Positions 1-9,922 are shown, numbered from the stretch's first letter. The stretch: 50,224 bases of DNA from Bryobacterales bacterium (GCA_022826925.1 JAJDTX010000133.1:1-50224); one strand, 5' to 3'. Notes: a model not told the origin generated them from the sequence alone. Numbers and translations are program-made.

Positions 1-840
<840 letters not shown>

Positions 841-862
841 TCAGCTCCTTTTCGCTTTCTTG

Positions 863-1153
863 CTAGCTGATGATGGCGAGGGCCTCATCCTCGCGCATGA
901 TCAGATACTCGTTGTCGTCGACGTTGACTTCGTTTCCGGAGTACTTGCCGAACAGAATCGTGTCGCCGACGCTGACGTCCAGCGGCACCACGGTGCCGTC
1001 GTCTTTCTTCTTGCCGTTGCCGACTGCGACGACCTTCCCCTGCTGCGGCTTCTCCTTGGCCGAGTCCGGGATGATGATTCCGCCACTCGACTGTTGCTCC
1101 GACTCCTCGAGCCGCTCGACGAGGATGCGGTCGTGCAAGGGTCTCAAACTCAT
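863..1153 (-). CDS. groES: co-chaperonin GroES
   Basis: A 96-residue co-chaperonin, full length for the family, which forms the heptameric lid on GroEL. It opens MSLRPLHDRILVERLEE, contains the mobile-loop region around SSGGIIIPDSAKEKPQQGKV and ends with the family-typical EYLIMREDEALAIIS. The start ATG is at 1153, with GGAGGATTC upstream on the minus strand as ribosome binding site. It is the first gene of groESL, reading away from the divergent batA gene. Upstream lie a good sigma-70 promoter and an inverted repeat with CIRCE-like geometry but a different sequence, suggesting stress control by a repressor. Confidence 0.97.
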   Translation of the reverse strand: MSLRPLHDRILVERLEESEQQSSGGIIIPDSAKEKPQQGKVVAVGNGKKKDDGTVVPLDVSVGDTILFGKYSGNEVNVDDNEYLIMREDEALAIIS

Positions 1154-1228
1154 TCTGATTGAATCCTCCTACCGATTCAGCGTTCACGTTGGGATCGCGG
1201 GCGGATCAGGAAGATCCGCTGCTCATGA

Positions 1229-1253
1229 AACTTGATGCTACTGCTATCAAGTT
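1229..1253. promoter_or_regulatory. groESL inverted repeat, CIRCE-like geometry
   Basis: A perfect inverted repeat, AACTTGAT-N9-ATCAAGTT, lies 76-100 bp upstream of the groES start, just downstream of the predicted transcription start. The canonical HrcA/CIRCE operator is TTAGCACTC-N9-GAGTGCTAA: same position and same 9-bp spacer, different arms. Its role as a heat-shock repressor site is inference. Confidence 0.6.
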
Positions 1254-1265
1254 CGCGTCTCCAAC

Positions 1266-1295
1266 AGTGTACCCATTCGGCTGGAGCAATGTCAA
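1266..1295 (-). promoter_or_regulatory. groESL sigma-70 promoter
   Basis: Read on the minus strand, a perfect TTGACA (-35, at 1295-1290) is followed after 18 bp by TACACT (-10, at 1271-1266). The predicted start falls next to the inverted repeat at 1229-1253, the usual promoter-operator arrangement for groESL. Confidence 0.55.
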
Positions 1296-1412
1296 GCGGC
1301 GATTTCCAAGAAATTTCGGGATCGGATGCGCCCCTCTGCTCCCGCCCAAGCTCTCGCGCGGCGCAGGCACGCGCGCCCGCAACAATGCAAGAATGGAGGT
1401 TCGAGCCGGGCC

Positions 1413-2456
1413 ATGTTTAGGTTCGAGTCGCCGTGGATGTTGCTCTTGCTGCTGCCCTTGGCGGCGTTGGTCGCCTGGCGCTTCAAGGAGCGTGTCCGCC
1501 TGCGCTTCTCGTCGACCGCGACCGCGGCGGCGATAGCGGCCACGTGGCGCTCCCGGCTGGGGCGCTTGCCGCTGCTGCTGCGGACGCTGGCCCTCGCGGC
1601 CCTGGTCATCGCGCTCGCGCGGCCCCAGCACGGCACGGAGCGTGTCCGCGATGTCTCGCAGGGCATCGCCATCGCGATGGTGGTAGACCGGTCCTCCAGC
1701 ATGGGCGAGCGGATTCGCTACGCCGGCCGAAACCTGACCCGGCTCGAGGCGGTCAAGCAGGTCTTCAGGGATTTCATCGACCCGAACGAAGGCACGATGG
1801 GCGGCCGGCCGAACGACTTGATCGGAATGACGGCCTTCGCGCAGTACGCTGACTCGGTCTGCCCGCTGACGCTGTCGCACGCGACCTTGGTCCAGCTCTT
1901 GGACAGCGTGCAGCTGGTCGTCGACCGTCGCGAGGACGGCACCGCGATCGGAGACGCCGTCGCGCTGGCGGCGGCGCGGCTGCAGCGCGCCGAGGAGTCG
2001 CTCGAGCGGGTCGGCGAGGCCGCGCACGACTACGAGATCAAGAGCAAGATCATCATCTTGCTGACCGACGGCGAGAACAACGCCGGGGATCGCAGCGTGC
2101 GCGACGCGGGCGAGTTGTGCAAGCGCTGGGGCATCAAGGTCTACGCGGTCGGCGTCGGAGACGACCGAAGCGTGAACACGGCGTTCGGGCGGCTCACCGC
2201 GCCGCTCCGCCCCGGGTTCGACGACCGCGCGTTGCGCGCCGTTGCGGAGTCGACCGGCGGCAAGTACTGGCTTGCCACGGATTCGGAAGCCTTGCAGGCC
2301 GTTCATGCCGAGATCAATGACCTGGAGAAGAGCGAAATCGAGACCGTGCGCTACTCCGAGTACCGCGAGGCCTTCGTTCCGTGGGCGCTGGCCGCCCTGG
2401 CCCTGCTATCCATCGAGACGCTGCTGCGTCAAACTTGGTTGAGGACGAACCCGTGA
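1413..2456 (+). CDS. batA: BatA-type von Willebrand factor A membrane protein
   Basis: This 347-residue protein is anchored by an N-terminal membrane segment (about residues 8-23), a second one (about 51-69) and a C-terminal one (about 322-340). Between them lies a VWA domain with the MIDAS motif DRSSS at residues 92-96 and the later LLTDGENN element. BatA proteins act with MoxR ATPases and DUF58 proteins in envelope or stress functions; the exact substrate is unknown. I chose the ATG at 1413 because the hydrophobic segment starts right after it and GGAGG sits at 1395-1399; the frame stays open upstream to 1326 without homology. Its stop overlaps the GTG start of the next gene (GTGA), so it heads a coupled bat operon. 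Confidence 0.88.
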   Translation: MFRFESPWMLLLLLPLAALVAWRFKERVRLRFSSTATAAAIAATWRSRLGRLPLLLRTLALAALVIALARPQHGTERVRDVSQGIAIAMVVDRSSSMGERIRYAGRNLTRLEAVKQVFRDFIDPNEGTMGGRPNDLIGMTAFAQYADSVCPLTLSHATLVQLLDSVQLVVDRREDGTAIGDAVALAAARLQRAEESLERVGEAAHDYEIKSKIIILLTDGENNAGDRSVRDAGELCKRWGIKVYAVGVGDDRSVNTAFGRLTAPLRPGFDDRALRAVAESTGGKYWLATDSEALQAVHAEINDLEKSEIETVRYSEYREAFVPWALAALALLSIETLLRQTWLRTNP

Positions 2457-4573
2457 GCGACTTCCGCTTTGGCGACGTGGTCATGCTGCACGGGCTCTGG
2501 CTGCTGCCCGTGCTGGCAGCGCTGATGCTGTACGCGGCGAGCCGGCGCCGGCGGGCGTTGCTGCGGTTCGTCGAGGCCGGCTTGCTGGCTCGCTCCGGCG
2601 GCCATGCGCTGGCCGACCCCGCGCGGCGAGTGCTCAAGGCCGCCTTGCTGCTTGGCGCGCTCGGATGCCTCATCGTCGCGCTGGCGCGCCCCGCCTGGGA
2701 CCAGGTGCAGGAGGAGGTTGTCCAGCGCGGCAGGGATGTCGTCTTCCTGCTGGATGTCTCCCGCAGCATGCTCGCGCAGGATCTGCCGCCGAATCGGCTG
2801 GAACGGGCCAAGCTGGCCATCCGGGACACGGTCGACCAGTTGCAGGGGGATCGCGTGGCCTTGGCCGTATTCGCCGGCTCGACGGTGGTGAAGTGTCCTC
2901 TGACGCTCGATTACGGATTTTTCCGCATGGCCCTGGCCGATGTCTCGCCGTACAGCGTCTCGCGGGGGGGCACGCTGATCGGCGATGGCATTCGCAAGGT
3001 GATCAGCGATGTGTTCGACCAGCAGCGCAGCAACTACCGCGACATCGTGCTGATCACGGACGGGGAGGATCACGAGAGTTTCCCGGTCGAGGCCGCGGTG
3101 CAGGCCGGCGAGCAGGGCGTGCGCTTGATCGCCATCGGGCTCGGCGACGAGCGGGTCGGCCAGCGCATTCCCGTGGTGCGGGACCAACCGGGCGCCGCCG
3201 CGCAGAAAACCTTCCTGCAGCACCAGGGGCAGGAAGTGTGGTCCCGCCTGGACGCCGCCACGCTGCGCGAGATGGCCGACGCTACCCCGGGGGGCGTCTA
3301 TCTCAACGTCGCTACCGGGGCGGTCGACCTGGGAGAGGTGTACTTGCGGCTGATTGCTTCCGCCGAGGGCCAGGAGGTCGGCTCCCAGGTCTTGGAGAGG
3401 GTGGAGGAGAAGTTCCAGATCTTCTTGGTCGTGTGCGTTCTGCTGCTCTTCCTCGACATCGCACTGCGCGAGCGGGGCGCCCGCAGGGCACCCGGCGTGG
3501 CGCCGTACCTGCTGGCCGCTCTGGCGCTGCCCGCGATCGCTTCGGCGGCATCGGTGCGGGGCCTGGTCAATGACGGCAACGAGTCCTATCGCGCGGAAGT
3601 CTACGACGATGCGCTGGAGGCCTACGATCAGGCTCTCGAGCAAGATCCGGGCTCGCCCTACGCAGCTCTGAGCCGGGCAGCGGCGCTCTACCGCAGCGGC
3701 CAGTTCGCCGATGCGGCCGATGCTTACTTGTCAGCCGTGCGCCAGAGCCTTCAGAGAGGCCTGCCGCAGATCGAATCTGCAGGGCTCCACAGCTTGGGCA
3801 ACGCGCTCTACCGCCAAGCGGAGGAAGCGGCGCAATCGAACCCCGGGCAAGCGATCGATCACTTGGTGCGCGCCTCGCGCGCCTATTCGGACGCCTTGCG
3901 GGTCGACCGCGGCCGATCCGATTCGGCCCACAACCTGGAGTTGACGCGCCGCTTGATCCAGCAACTGCGCGACCAAGCCAGCCAGCAGTCCCAACAGGGG
4001 CAGGGCGACGAACAGGGGGAGTCCCAGTCCGGCGAGCAGAATCGCGCTGATGCGCTTCGACAAGCCGCCGACGACCAAGAGCAGCTGGCCGATGCGAGCG
4101 AACAGTTAGAGAGGGATCGCCAGGAACAGGCGGACGAAGCCTCGCGCCGCCAACAGCAGCAACGCGCCCAGGATCTGGCAGGACAGCAGGAGGAGCTCAA
4201 CGAGCGCACGGAGCAGCTGGCGCAGAATCTGGACCCCGCAGCCCGAGATCAGGTGGAGGATGCCTCCCGCCACCAGCAGGAAGCGCAGAGCCAGCTGGAC
4301 CAGAACCGGCCGGGGGCCGCCGAGGACGAACAGCGCGAAGCGGCCGACGCCCTGCGCCAAGCCGCGCAGACCGAAGCAGCCAGGGGCACGGACCAGGCTC
4401 CACAGCTTGAAGCGGGCGATCAGCCGGTCGAGCAGGTCGACGGCGAAGCGCAAGCACAGGCCGATCCGGTGCAGCAAATGACCGTCGAACAGATCCTGGC
4501 GAAGGAGCAACAGGATCGGCGCGATCGGCAGCTGCAGCGCGTGGGCATCGTGGCGGTGGAGAAGGACTGGTAG
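2453..4573 (+). CDS. BatB-BatC fusion: VWA domain plus TPR and Gln-rich tail
   Basis: A 706-residue protein that joins what are usually two genes. Residues about 1-330 are BatB-like: two N-terminal membrane segments, a VWA domain with MIDAS motif DVSRS starting at residue 101, and LITDGEDHES, then a membrane segment near 315-335. Residues about 355-500 form TPR-like helices (NDGNESYRAEVYDDALEAYD), as in BatC. Residues about 505-640 are an extremely Gln/Glu/Asp/Ala-rich charged helix, probably coiled coil or disordered. The GTG start at 2453 overlaps the batA stop; a longer reading from 2381 would run inside batA and adds nothing recognisable. batD begins directly after the stop. Confidence 0.85.
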   Translation: MSDFRFGDVVMLHGLWLLPVLAALMLYAASRRRRALLRFVEAGLLARSGGHALADPARRVLKAALLLGALGCLIVALARPAWDQVQEEVVQRGRDVVFLLDVSRSMLAQDLPPNRLERAKLAIRDTVDQLQGDRVALAVFAGSTVVKCPLTLDYGFFRMALADVSPYSVSRGGTLIGDGIRKVISDVFDQQRSNYRDIVLITDGEDHESFPVEAAVQAGEQGVRLIAIGLGDERVGQRIPVVRDQPGAAAQKTFLQHQGQEVWSRLDAATLREMADATPGGVYLNVATGAVDLGEVYLRLIASAEGQEVGSQVLERVEEKFQIFLVVCVLLLFLDIALRERGARRAPGVAPYLLAALALPAIASAASVRGLVNDGNESYRAEVYDDALEAYDQALEQDPGSPYAALSRAAALYRSGQFADAADAYLSAVRQSLQRGLPQIESAGLHSLGNALYRQAEEAAQSNPGQAIDHLVRASRAYSDALRVDRGRSDSAHNLELTRRLIQQLRDQASQQSQQGQGDEQGESQSGEQNRADALRQAADDQEQLADASEQLERDRQEQADEASRRQQQQRAQDLAGQQEELNERTEQLAQNLDPAARDQVEDASRHQQEAQSQLDQNRPGAAEDEQREAADALRQAAQTEAARGTDQAPQLEAGDQPVEQVDGEAQAQADPVQQMTVEQILAKEQQDRRDRQLQRVGIVAVEKDW

Positions 4574-6505
4574 ATGAGCTGGCGCAGTCTAGGCGGCGCA
4601 TTGCTGGCGTCCGCGGCCATCGTGTCCGGCCAGGCTCCGGCCCAAGACGAGCCGCTGCGGGCCGCCGCCGCCGTGCAGAGCCGACAGGTTTACGTCGGCC
4701 AGCACTTCCTGCTGCAGATCCAAGTCCAGGGCACGGACCAGCCCGACCCGGTGGACATTGGCCCGCTTGAGGACGACTTCACAGTGAGCGAAGCGGGCGG
4801 CGGCGCGAGCAACAGCACCTCCGTCAGCATCGTCAACGGGCGCATGACCCGGCAGGTGCAGCGCGGCTACAACTTCAACTACAGGCTGGCCGCTCGCAGG
4901 GCGGGAAACGTGCAGATTCCGGCGCTGCTGATCAGTTCCGGCGGGCGCTCGGTCCGCACGGCGCCGATCGCCCTGCGTGTCATGCCGCCGCAGGAAAACG
5001 ACGACTTCAAGCTCAGGCTGGGCTTGTCCGAATCCCGCGCCTATATCGGACAGCCCGTGACGCTGACGGTGGAGTGGTATCTTGCGCGCGAGGTCAGGGA
5101 GTACTCGTTCACGATGCCCTTGCTGGAGGATCGGCGATTCGAGATCATCGACCCTCCCGCGGCAGGCTCCGGGAGTGGATCGAAGGACGAGATCGAAATC
5201 CAACTGGGCGATCGTCGTGCGACGGGCCGAACTTCCAGGGGGCAGCTGAACGGTCGCCAGTACACGGTGCTGCGCTTCCAGAAACTGCTCATTCCGCGCG
5301 AGGCGGGCAATATACGCCTGCCGCAGGCGACCGTCACCTTCACTTCGCCGCAGCCGGGGCAGCAGCGCAGCCGGGGCTTGTTCGACGACTTCTTCGGCGG
5401 GGGGGCATTCTCTGGGGTATTTGGCGGGGGACCGGTGTTGGAAACGCTGGCGATCCCGTCAGGCCGGCCCAGCTTGGAAGTATTGGAGCTGCCAACTTCG
5501 GGCCGGCCCCGCGCGTTCAACGGTTGGATCGGCAACTTCGAACTGCGAGCCGAAGCGGCGCCGGCCAGCGTAAAGGTTGGAGAGCCCATCACGCTTCGCC
5601 TGCAGGTGACGGGTTCCCGCGTCTCGTCTACGCTCCCGCTGCCTGCCTTGGATCAACAGTCCGCCCTGGCCAGAGATTTCAGGGTTCCGCGCGAGATCGG
5701 CGCAGGGGAGAGCCGCGACGGCGCCCTGCACTTCACTCAAACGCTGCGTGCCCGGCATGATGCGATCGACGCGATCCCGCCGATCGAGCTCCCCTACTTC
5801 GATCCCGATCTGGGGGAATACGCAATCGCCGAGAGCCAGCCGCTTCCGTTGTCAGTCGAGCCGTCGCGGATCGTCACCGCGGAGGATGCTGAAGGCCTCG
5901 GATCGAGCGCGCCCCGCCAGCTGGAGGTCGAGTCCAGCGAGCAAGGCATTGGGCACAACTACACGGATGCGGCCGCCTTAGTCCAGATGCAGGGCGGGGC
6001 GGGGGCGTGGCTGCGGCCGCTTGGCCCGACATGGCTGGCGCTCTTGCTGCTGGGCCTGCCGCCGCTGGCGTACGGCGCCCTGCTTGCCGGCAACCTGCAG
6101 GGCCAGTCGAGGCGCGTCTTCGCCTGGCGCTCGAAGTCGCCGCATGCGCGCTGGCGAAATGCCGTCGGAGTATCTGCCGTTGAACGGTGGAGCGAGTCGG
6201 AAGCCGCGCAGGCCGTGCTGGCCGCGCTGCGCGAGTATTTCGGAGCCAGACTTGAGGGCCGCGCCAGCAGTGCGGCGGCGTGGACGTATTCCGATATTGA
6301 GGCTCGTCTGGCTGCGAGGCTCAGCCGGGGCGACGGCAACGGCGATGCCGTCGATGCCGATTCGCTCGCGCTGCTCCGGAGTGTGTTCGAGCGCTGCGAA
6401 GCCAGCACGTACGCTGGCGGCGGCGCGCAGGACACTGACTGGGTGCGGCACCTGGTGGATGACGCGAACAGTGCCGTCCTCAGCATCGAGGAGGCGCTGC
6501 GATGA
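4574..6505 (+). CDS. batD: BatD-family protein (oxygen tolerance)
   Basis: A 643-residue exported protein with a short signal peptide (cleavage near AQA/PAQDEP). It has the BatD beta-sandwich pattern: 'VYVGQHFLLQIQVQG' at about 38-52, the repeated 'YIGQPVTLTVEWY' and the later 'VKVGEPITLRLQVTGS'. A membrane segment near residues 485-505 is followed by a cytoplasmic tail of about 135 residues. Beta-sandwich domains like these are thought to act in the periplasm with the VWA proteins. The ATG at 4574 follows the previous stop with no gap, and the stop overlaps batE (ATGA), consistent with translational coupling. The assignment rests on domain pattern and position between batB/C and batE. Confidence 0.85.
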   Translation: MSWRSLGGALLASAAIVSGQAPAQDEPLRAAAAVQSRQVYVGQHFLLQIQVQGTDQPDPVDIGPLEDDFTVSEAGGGASNSTSVSIVNGRMTRQVQRGYNFNYRLAARRAGNVQIPALLISSGGRSVRTAPIALRVMPPQENDDFKLRLGLSESRAYIGQPVTLTVEWYLAREVREYSFTMPLLEDRRFEIIDPPAAGSGSGSKDEIEIQLGDRRATGRTSRGQLNGRQYTVLRFQKLLIPREAGNIRLPQATVTFTSPQPGQQRSRGLFDDFFGGGAFSGVFGGGPVLETLAIPSGRPSLEVLELPTSGRPRAFNGWIGNFELRAEAAPASVKVGEPITLRLQVTGSRVSSTLPLPALDQQSALARDFRVPREIGAGESRDGALHFTQTLRARHDAIDAIPPIELPYFDPDLGEYAIAESQPLPLSVEPSRIVTAEDAEGLGSSAPRQLEVESSEQGIGHNYTDAAALVQMQGGAGAWLRPLGPTWLALLLLGLPPLAYGALLAGNLQGQSRRVFAWRSKSPHARWRNAVGVSAVERWSESEAAQAVLAALREYFGARLEGRASSAAAWTYSDIEARLAARLSRGDGNGDAVDADSLALLRSVFERCEASTYAGGGAQDTDWVRHLVDDANSAVLSIEEALR

Positions 6506-7302
6506 GGTTGGCCGCAAGGCTCGCTGCAGCCGCGTTGCTCACGCTGGGCACGTCCGCGCTTGCCCAGGACGACGCCGCCCTGTTCGCCGAGGCGAACGAT
6601 GCGTTTCGCCAAGCGAACGAGCTTCGGCCGAGCGATCCGGACCAGGCCGCGGACCTCTACCGCCGGGCTGCCCTGCGCTACGAGCGGCTGCTCGGCGAGC
6701 GGGGAATCAGCAACAGCAAGCTGTATTGCAATCTGGCCAACGCCTATTTCCAGGCGGGCGATATCGGACAGGCGATCCTCAACTACCGCAAGGCCGAGCG
6801 CCTCGATCCCGGAGACCGGAACGTGCAGCGGAACTTGGCGTTCGCGCGGACCAAGCGCTCCGACAAGCTCGATCCAGCTTCAGGCGGGCAGGTCGTCAAG
6901 ACGCTGCTCTTCTGGCATTTCGAGTGGTCCAAGGGTACCCGTGTGCGCCTGTTCGTTGCCGCGTGGGTCCTGATGTGGGCCGTGCTTGTGCTCAGGCGCT
7001 TCGGCCAGCTCTGGGCGCCCCGCGAGATTGCGGCGGGCACAGCCGTGGCCGCGCTGCTGCTGGCCGGGTCGATGGCATACCAGAGCTTGGACGAGGCCCG
7101 CAGCGTTGCCGGAGTGATCGTGTCTCCGGAGACGGTGGCGCGTCAAGGGGACGGTCCGAGCTACGAGCCGGCCTTCCGGGAGCCGCTGCACGCCGGTACG
7201 GAATTCAGCGTCCTCGAGGAGCGCCCCGGCTGGTGCCATGTCGAGCTGCCGGACGGGCGCGTCTGCTGGCTTGACGCCAGCCATATTGCTTTCGTGCGGT
7301 AA
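6502..7302 (+). CDS. batE: BatE-like TPR and SH3-type protein
   Basis: A 266-residue protein with a signal peptide (residues 1-22, ending SALA/QDD), then TPR-like repeats at about 30-110 (YCNLANAYFQAGDIGQAILNYRKAERLDPGD). Two membrane segments follow, at about 145-165 and 174-190. The C-terminus resembles a bacterial SH3 domain (LEERPGWCHVELPDGRVCWLDASHI). This TPR-membrane-SH3 order matches BatE, the usual last gene of bat operons. The start overlaps the batD stop by 4 bp. A stem-loop directly after the stop probably ends the operon. Confidence 0.82.
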   Translation: MRLAARLAAAALLTLGTSALAQDDAALFAEANDAFRQANELRPSDPDQAADLYRRAALRYERLLGERGISNSKLYCNLANAYFQAGDIGQAILNYRKAERLDPGDRNVQRNLAFARTKRSDKLDPASGGQVVKTLLFWHFEWSKGTRVRLFVAAWVLMWAVLVLRRFGQLWAPREIAAGTAVAALLLAGSMAYQSLDEARSVAGVIVSPETVARQGDGPSYEPAFREPLHAGTEFSVLEERPGWCHVELPDGRVCWLDASHIAFVR

Positions 7303-7320
7303 CTCGGCACCGTTGCCGAG
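7303..7320. terminator. stem-loop after batE
   Basis: A perfect 7-bp stem, CTCGGCA-CCGT-TGCCGAG, starts one base after the batE stop and lies between convergent genes (batE and the YggS gene). There is no T-run, so it could be a weak or Rho-assisted, bidirectional terminator. Confidence 0.45.
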
Positions 7321-7368
7321 GCTGGCGTTCGATGCGGCCCCTACGCGCGCCGCGGGCGCGCAGCCCGA

Positions 7369-8061
7369 TCAGCCGGGGGGTGGATCCCGCGGACCGAAAA
7401 TCGCCGTGCCGATGCGCAGGTGGGTCGCGCCTTCTTCGATCGCTACTTCGAGGTCGTGGCTCATGCCCATCGAAAGGCCCTCGATGCCGTGGCGCTCTGC
7501 TAGTTCGCGCAAGTGCCGGAAGTACGGCCTGGCGTGTTCTGGGTCCGCGCTCCAAGGTGGCATCGTCATCAGGCCCGAAAGCCGCAAGTTCGAAGCTGCA
7601 GCCACGTCTTCGAGCACGGCTCCCAGCAGCCCCGGGTCCATGCCGCTCTTGGATTCCTCTGCGCTCAGCTTGACTTCCAAGAAGACTTCCAGCGGCTTGC
7701 CGAACCGATCCAGCCGCCGGGCAAGCTTGGAGCTGTCGAGCGTGTGGATGGCGGAAAAGAGCCCCGCAGCCTTGCCCGCCTTGTTGCTCTGCAGCTTGCC
7801 GATGAAATGGAAGCGGGCATCGTCAAGCGGAGGGAGCTGTTCGCTCTTGGCCGCGAATTCTTGGACGTAGTTCTCGCCGAAGTCTCGCTGGCCGGCCTCG
7901 TAGGCTGCCGCGATGTCCTCGGCGGGCTTGCGCTTGGAGACAGCGATCACGGCGATCGAGTCTGGGTCCCGGCCGATTCGCGCGGCCGCTGCTTCGATGC
8001 GTTCCCGCACGGTCGCGAGCCGCGCGGCGATCGCAGGTGCTCGGCGCTCGGAACTCGACAT
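7369..8061 (-). CDS. YggS/PLPBP-family pyridoxal phosphate homeostasis protein
   Basis: A 230-residue cytosolic PLP-binding protein of the YggS/PROSC family, which buffers pyridoxal phosphate and has the alanine-racemase-type TIM barrel without known enzymatic activity. The PLP lysine lies in IAVSKRKPAED. Other hallmarks are the FGENYVQEF element, FHFIGKLQSNK, LSMGMSHDLEVAIEEGATHLRIGTAIFG at the C-terminus, and the normal family length. I chose the ATG at 8061 (MSSSERRAPA); an ATG at 8097 would add 12 residues with no family support. A TATATA box on the minus strand 38 bp upstream may be its own promoter. It converges with batE. Confidence 0.92.
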   Translation of the reverse strand: MSSSERRAPAIAARLATVRERIEAAAARIGRDPDSIAVIAVSKRKPAEDIAAAYEAGQRDFGENYVQEFAAKSEQLPPLDDARFHFIGKLQSNKAGKAAGLFSAIHTLDSSKLARRLDRFGKPLEVFLEVKLSAEESKSGMDPGLLGAVLEDVAAASNLRLSGLMTMPPWSADPEHARPYFRHLRELAERHGIEGLSMGMSHDLEVAIEEGATHLRIGTAIFGPRDPPPG

Positions 8062-8098
8062 GCTGGCAGTTTGGCGGCCGCGCGACCGCCCGGTCACC

Positions 8099-8104
8099 TA
8101 TATA
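8099..8104 (-). promoter_or_regulatory. possible -10 box for the YggS gene
   Basis: An isolated AT-rich TATATA in GC-rich DNA, 38 bp upstream of the YggS start on the minus strand. I see no convincing -35 box, so this is a weak call. Confidence 0.25.
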
Positions 8105-8175
8105 TCATTGGGGGATTCTCGTGCTCCAAGGCAAGCGTCAGGCAGTCTTGGCGGCCTTGGCGACCGAGCGCTGCG

Positions 8176-8979
8176 CTACAGCAGTTCCTTGGAACGGAAG
8201 CGCCACAGTGCCACCAGGAGGAAGATCGCCGCGACATCGAGGGCGTAGAGGGTGAGTGTGAGGATGTCCTCCATCGCGATCAGCCGTCCCTGCATGATCA
8301 GCGAGGACACGTTGAAGAGGTCGTAGCTCGGCAGGATGAAGTGGAGGGGATTTGGGGAGGAGAAGAAACTTGCGCTGGCGAAGAAGGCGATGACGGCGGC
8401 GACGAGCGGGTGCACCAGCAGCGAAAGCAGCAGGGCAGCGGAGCCGACCATGAGGTTGCTGCAGAACATGAGCCAAGGAGAATACAGGGCCGCCGGTCCC
8501 AGTTCCAGGGCGTTGCTGCGAGTGAAGATCACGAGCGCGATCCCGGCCAGCGCGGAATAGCTGAACATGACCGCGATCGCGCCGCAGTACTTCCCCAACA
8601 GGAACTGCGTTCGAGAGACGGGCTTGGCGAGGACCATGCGGATGGTGCCGCGACGGAGGTCGGTTGCCACTGCCGTGCAGCAGATGAACAAGGTGACGGC
8701 CGTGCCTCCGAATGCCGCGAACCAATAGAACGCCGCCAGGAAAAAGGACCCTGCCATGTCGATCTGCTGGCGCGCCTCCTGCAGCCCCTCTTCGTCGAGG
8801 CCGGTGCCTTGGGCCTCGGCGCCCGCTTCGGCGGCTTGCAGAACTGATTCCTTCATTTCGGTCACTGCCACCGAGAACGCCGCGGTCAGGCCCAGCATGA
8901 CCAGCATGAGCGCTACCAGCAGGCGCTGGTGCAACAGGGCGCGGATGCTGTCGCCGGCGATAAGGAGCGTTTCCCTCAT
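8176..8979 (-). CDS. ABC-2 type transporter permease
   Basis: A 267-residue integral membrane protein with about six hydrophobic segments and a long loop (residues about 45-75) after the first one, the layout of ABC-2 permeases. The element DLRRGTIRMVLAKPVSRTQFLLGKY is characteristic of this class, where the first cytoplasmic loop contacts the ATPase. The start ATG at 8979 overlaps the stop of the ATPase gene (ATGA). The open frame extends upstream to 9291, but that part is only a shadow of the ATPase. Substrate cannot be told from sequence; relatives export drugs, copper-related factors or lipids. Confidence 0.88.
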   Translation of the reverse strand: MRETLLIAGDSIRALLHQRLLVALMLVMLGLTAAFSVAVTEMKESVLQAAEAGAEAQGTGLDEEGLQEARQQIDMAGSFFLAAFYWFAAFGGTAVTLFICCTAVATDLRRGTIRMVLAKPVSRTQFLLGKYCGAIAVMFSYSALAGIALVIFTRSNALELGPAALYSPWLMFCSNLMVGSAALLLSLLVHPLVAAVIAFFASASFFSSPNPLHFILPSYDLFNVSSLIMQGRLIAMEDILTLTLYALDVAAIFLLVALWRFRSKELL

Positions 8980-9887
8980 GAGGTGCTCTCCCGGTCGATC
9001 GCGCCGAAGAAGATCTCCTCCAGCGACTGCATGCGGGTTTCGACCCGCTCGACCTCGACGCCCCATTCTTCGAGGAGCCGCTCGACGTCCTGGTGCACGG
9101 CCTCGCTGTCGCAGGCAATGGTCGACTCCCCGCCTCGCAGCGTCAGGCGTGCCTCCGTTGCGGACAGGGCCTCGATGGCGCCTGCCGGAAGCTGCTTGAC
9201 CGTGACGGTGGCCCCGGCGGCGCCCGACAGCTCCTCTAGGGTGCCCGCCCGCTTCAGTTCGCCCTGTTGGAGGATGGCCACGCGGTCGCACACCGATTCG
9301 ACCTCGGAGAGGATGTGCGAGCAGATGAATATCGTGGTGCCCGCGGCCTTGAGCTCGAGCAGGATGTCGCGGAAGTCGCGGCGCGCGACCGGGTCCAGGT
9401 TCGACGTAGGCTCGTCCAGGATCAGCAGTTCCGGATCGTTGATCAGCGCCTGGGCCAATCCCAGGCGCTGCAGCATTCCCTTGGAGTACTGCGAGATCTT
9501 CTGCCCGGCGGCGTCCAGCAGGCCCACCCGCCCCAGCAGTTCCTCGGATCGCCGCCGGCGGTCCGCCCGCTCGACGCCTGCCAGCCCGGAGTAGAACTCG
9601 AGCAGGCCCTGCCCGCTGTAGTAGGCGTGCAGGTTCACAGACTCTGGCAAGTACCCGAGCCTCTGCCGGGTCCGCGAGTGCGTCGTGGGCCTTCCGAAGA
9701 GGGAGGCGGTGCCTTTGGTGGGCCGGATAAAGTTCAGCAGGAGCTGAATGGTGGTGGACTTGCCCGCGCCATTCGGGCCGAGGAAACCGAACACCTCGCC
9801 CGCGCGCACTTCGAGGTCAAGCCCGCGGAGAGCGTGCGTGCCGCCCCTGTAGGTCTTGCAAAGGTTCTCGGTGCGGATGACGCACAT
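8976..9887 (-). CDS. ABC transporter ATP-binding protein (ABC-2 partner)
   Basis: A 303-residue ATPase. Walker A is GPNGAGKST at residues 37-45, Walker B is LLILDEP, and the switch histidine is in FICSHIL. The signature loop reads YSKGMLQRL rather than LSGGQ, as is common in CcmA/NatA-type ABC-2 ATPases. The last 80 residues form an extra C-terminal regulatory region (VTVKQLPAGAIEAL onward). I used the ATG at 9887 (MCVIRTENLCKTY); upstream in-frame codons lack homology. It is coupled by a 4-bp overlap to the permease and lies 35 bp after the thioredoxin gene, so the three may be one operon. Confidence 0.92.
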   Translation of the reverse strand: MCVIRTENLCKTYRGGTHALRGLDLEVRAGEVFGFLGPNGAGKSTTIQLLLNFIRPTKGTASLFGRPTTHSRTRQRLGYLPESVNLHAYYSGQGLLEFYSGLAGVERADRRRRSEELLGRVGLLDAAGQKISQYSKGMLQRLGLAQALINDPELLILDEPTSNLDPVARRDFRDILLELKAAGTTIFICSHILSEVESVCDRVAILQQGELKRAGTLEELSGAAGATVTVKQLPAGAIEALSATEARLTLRGGESTIACDSEAVHQDVERLLEEWGVEVERVETRMQSLEEIFFGAIDRESTS

Positions 9888-9922
9888 GACTCTGTCTCGC
9901 CTGAAGCCCGCCGGGACCGGCC

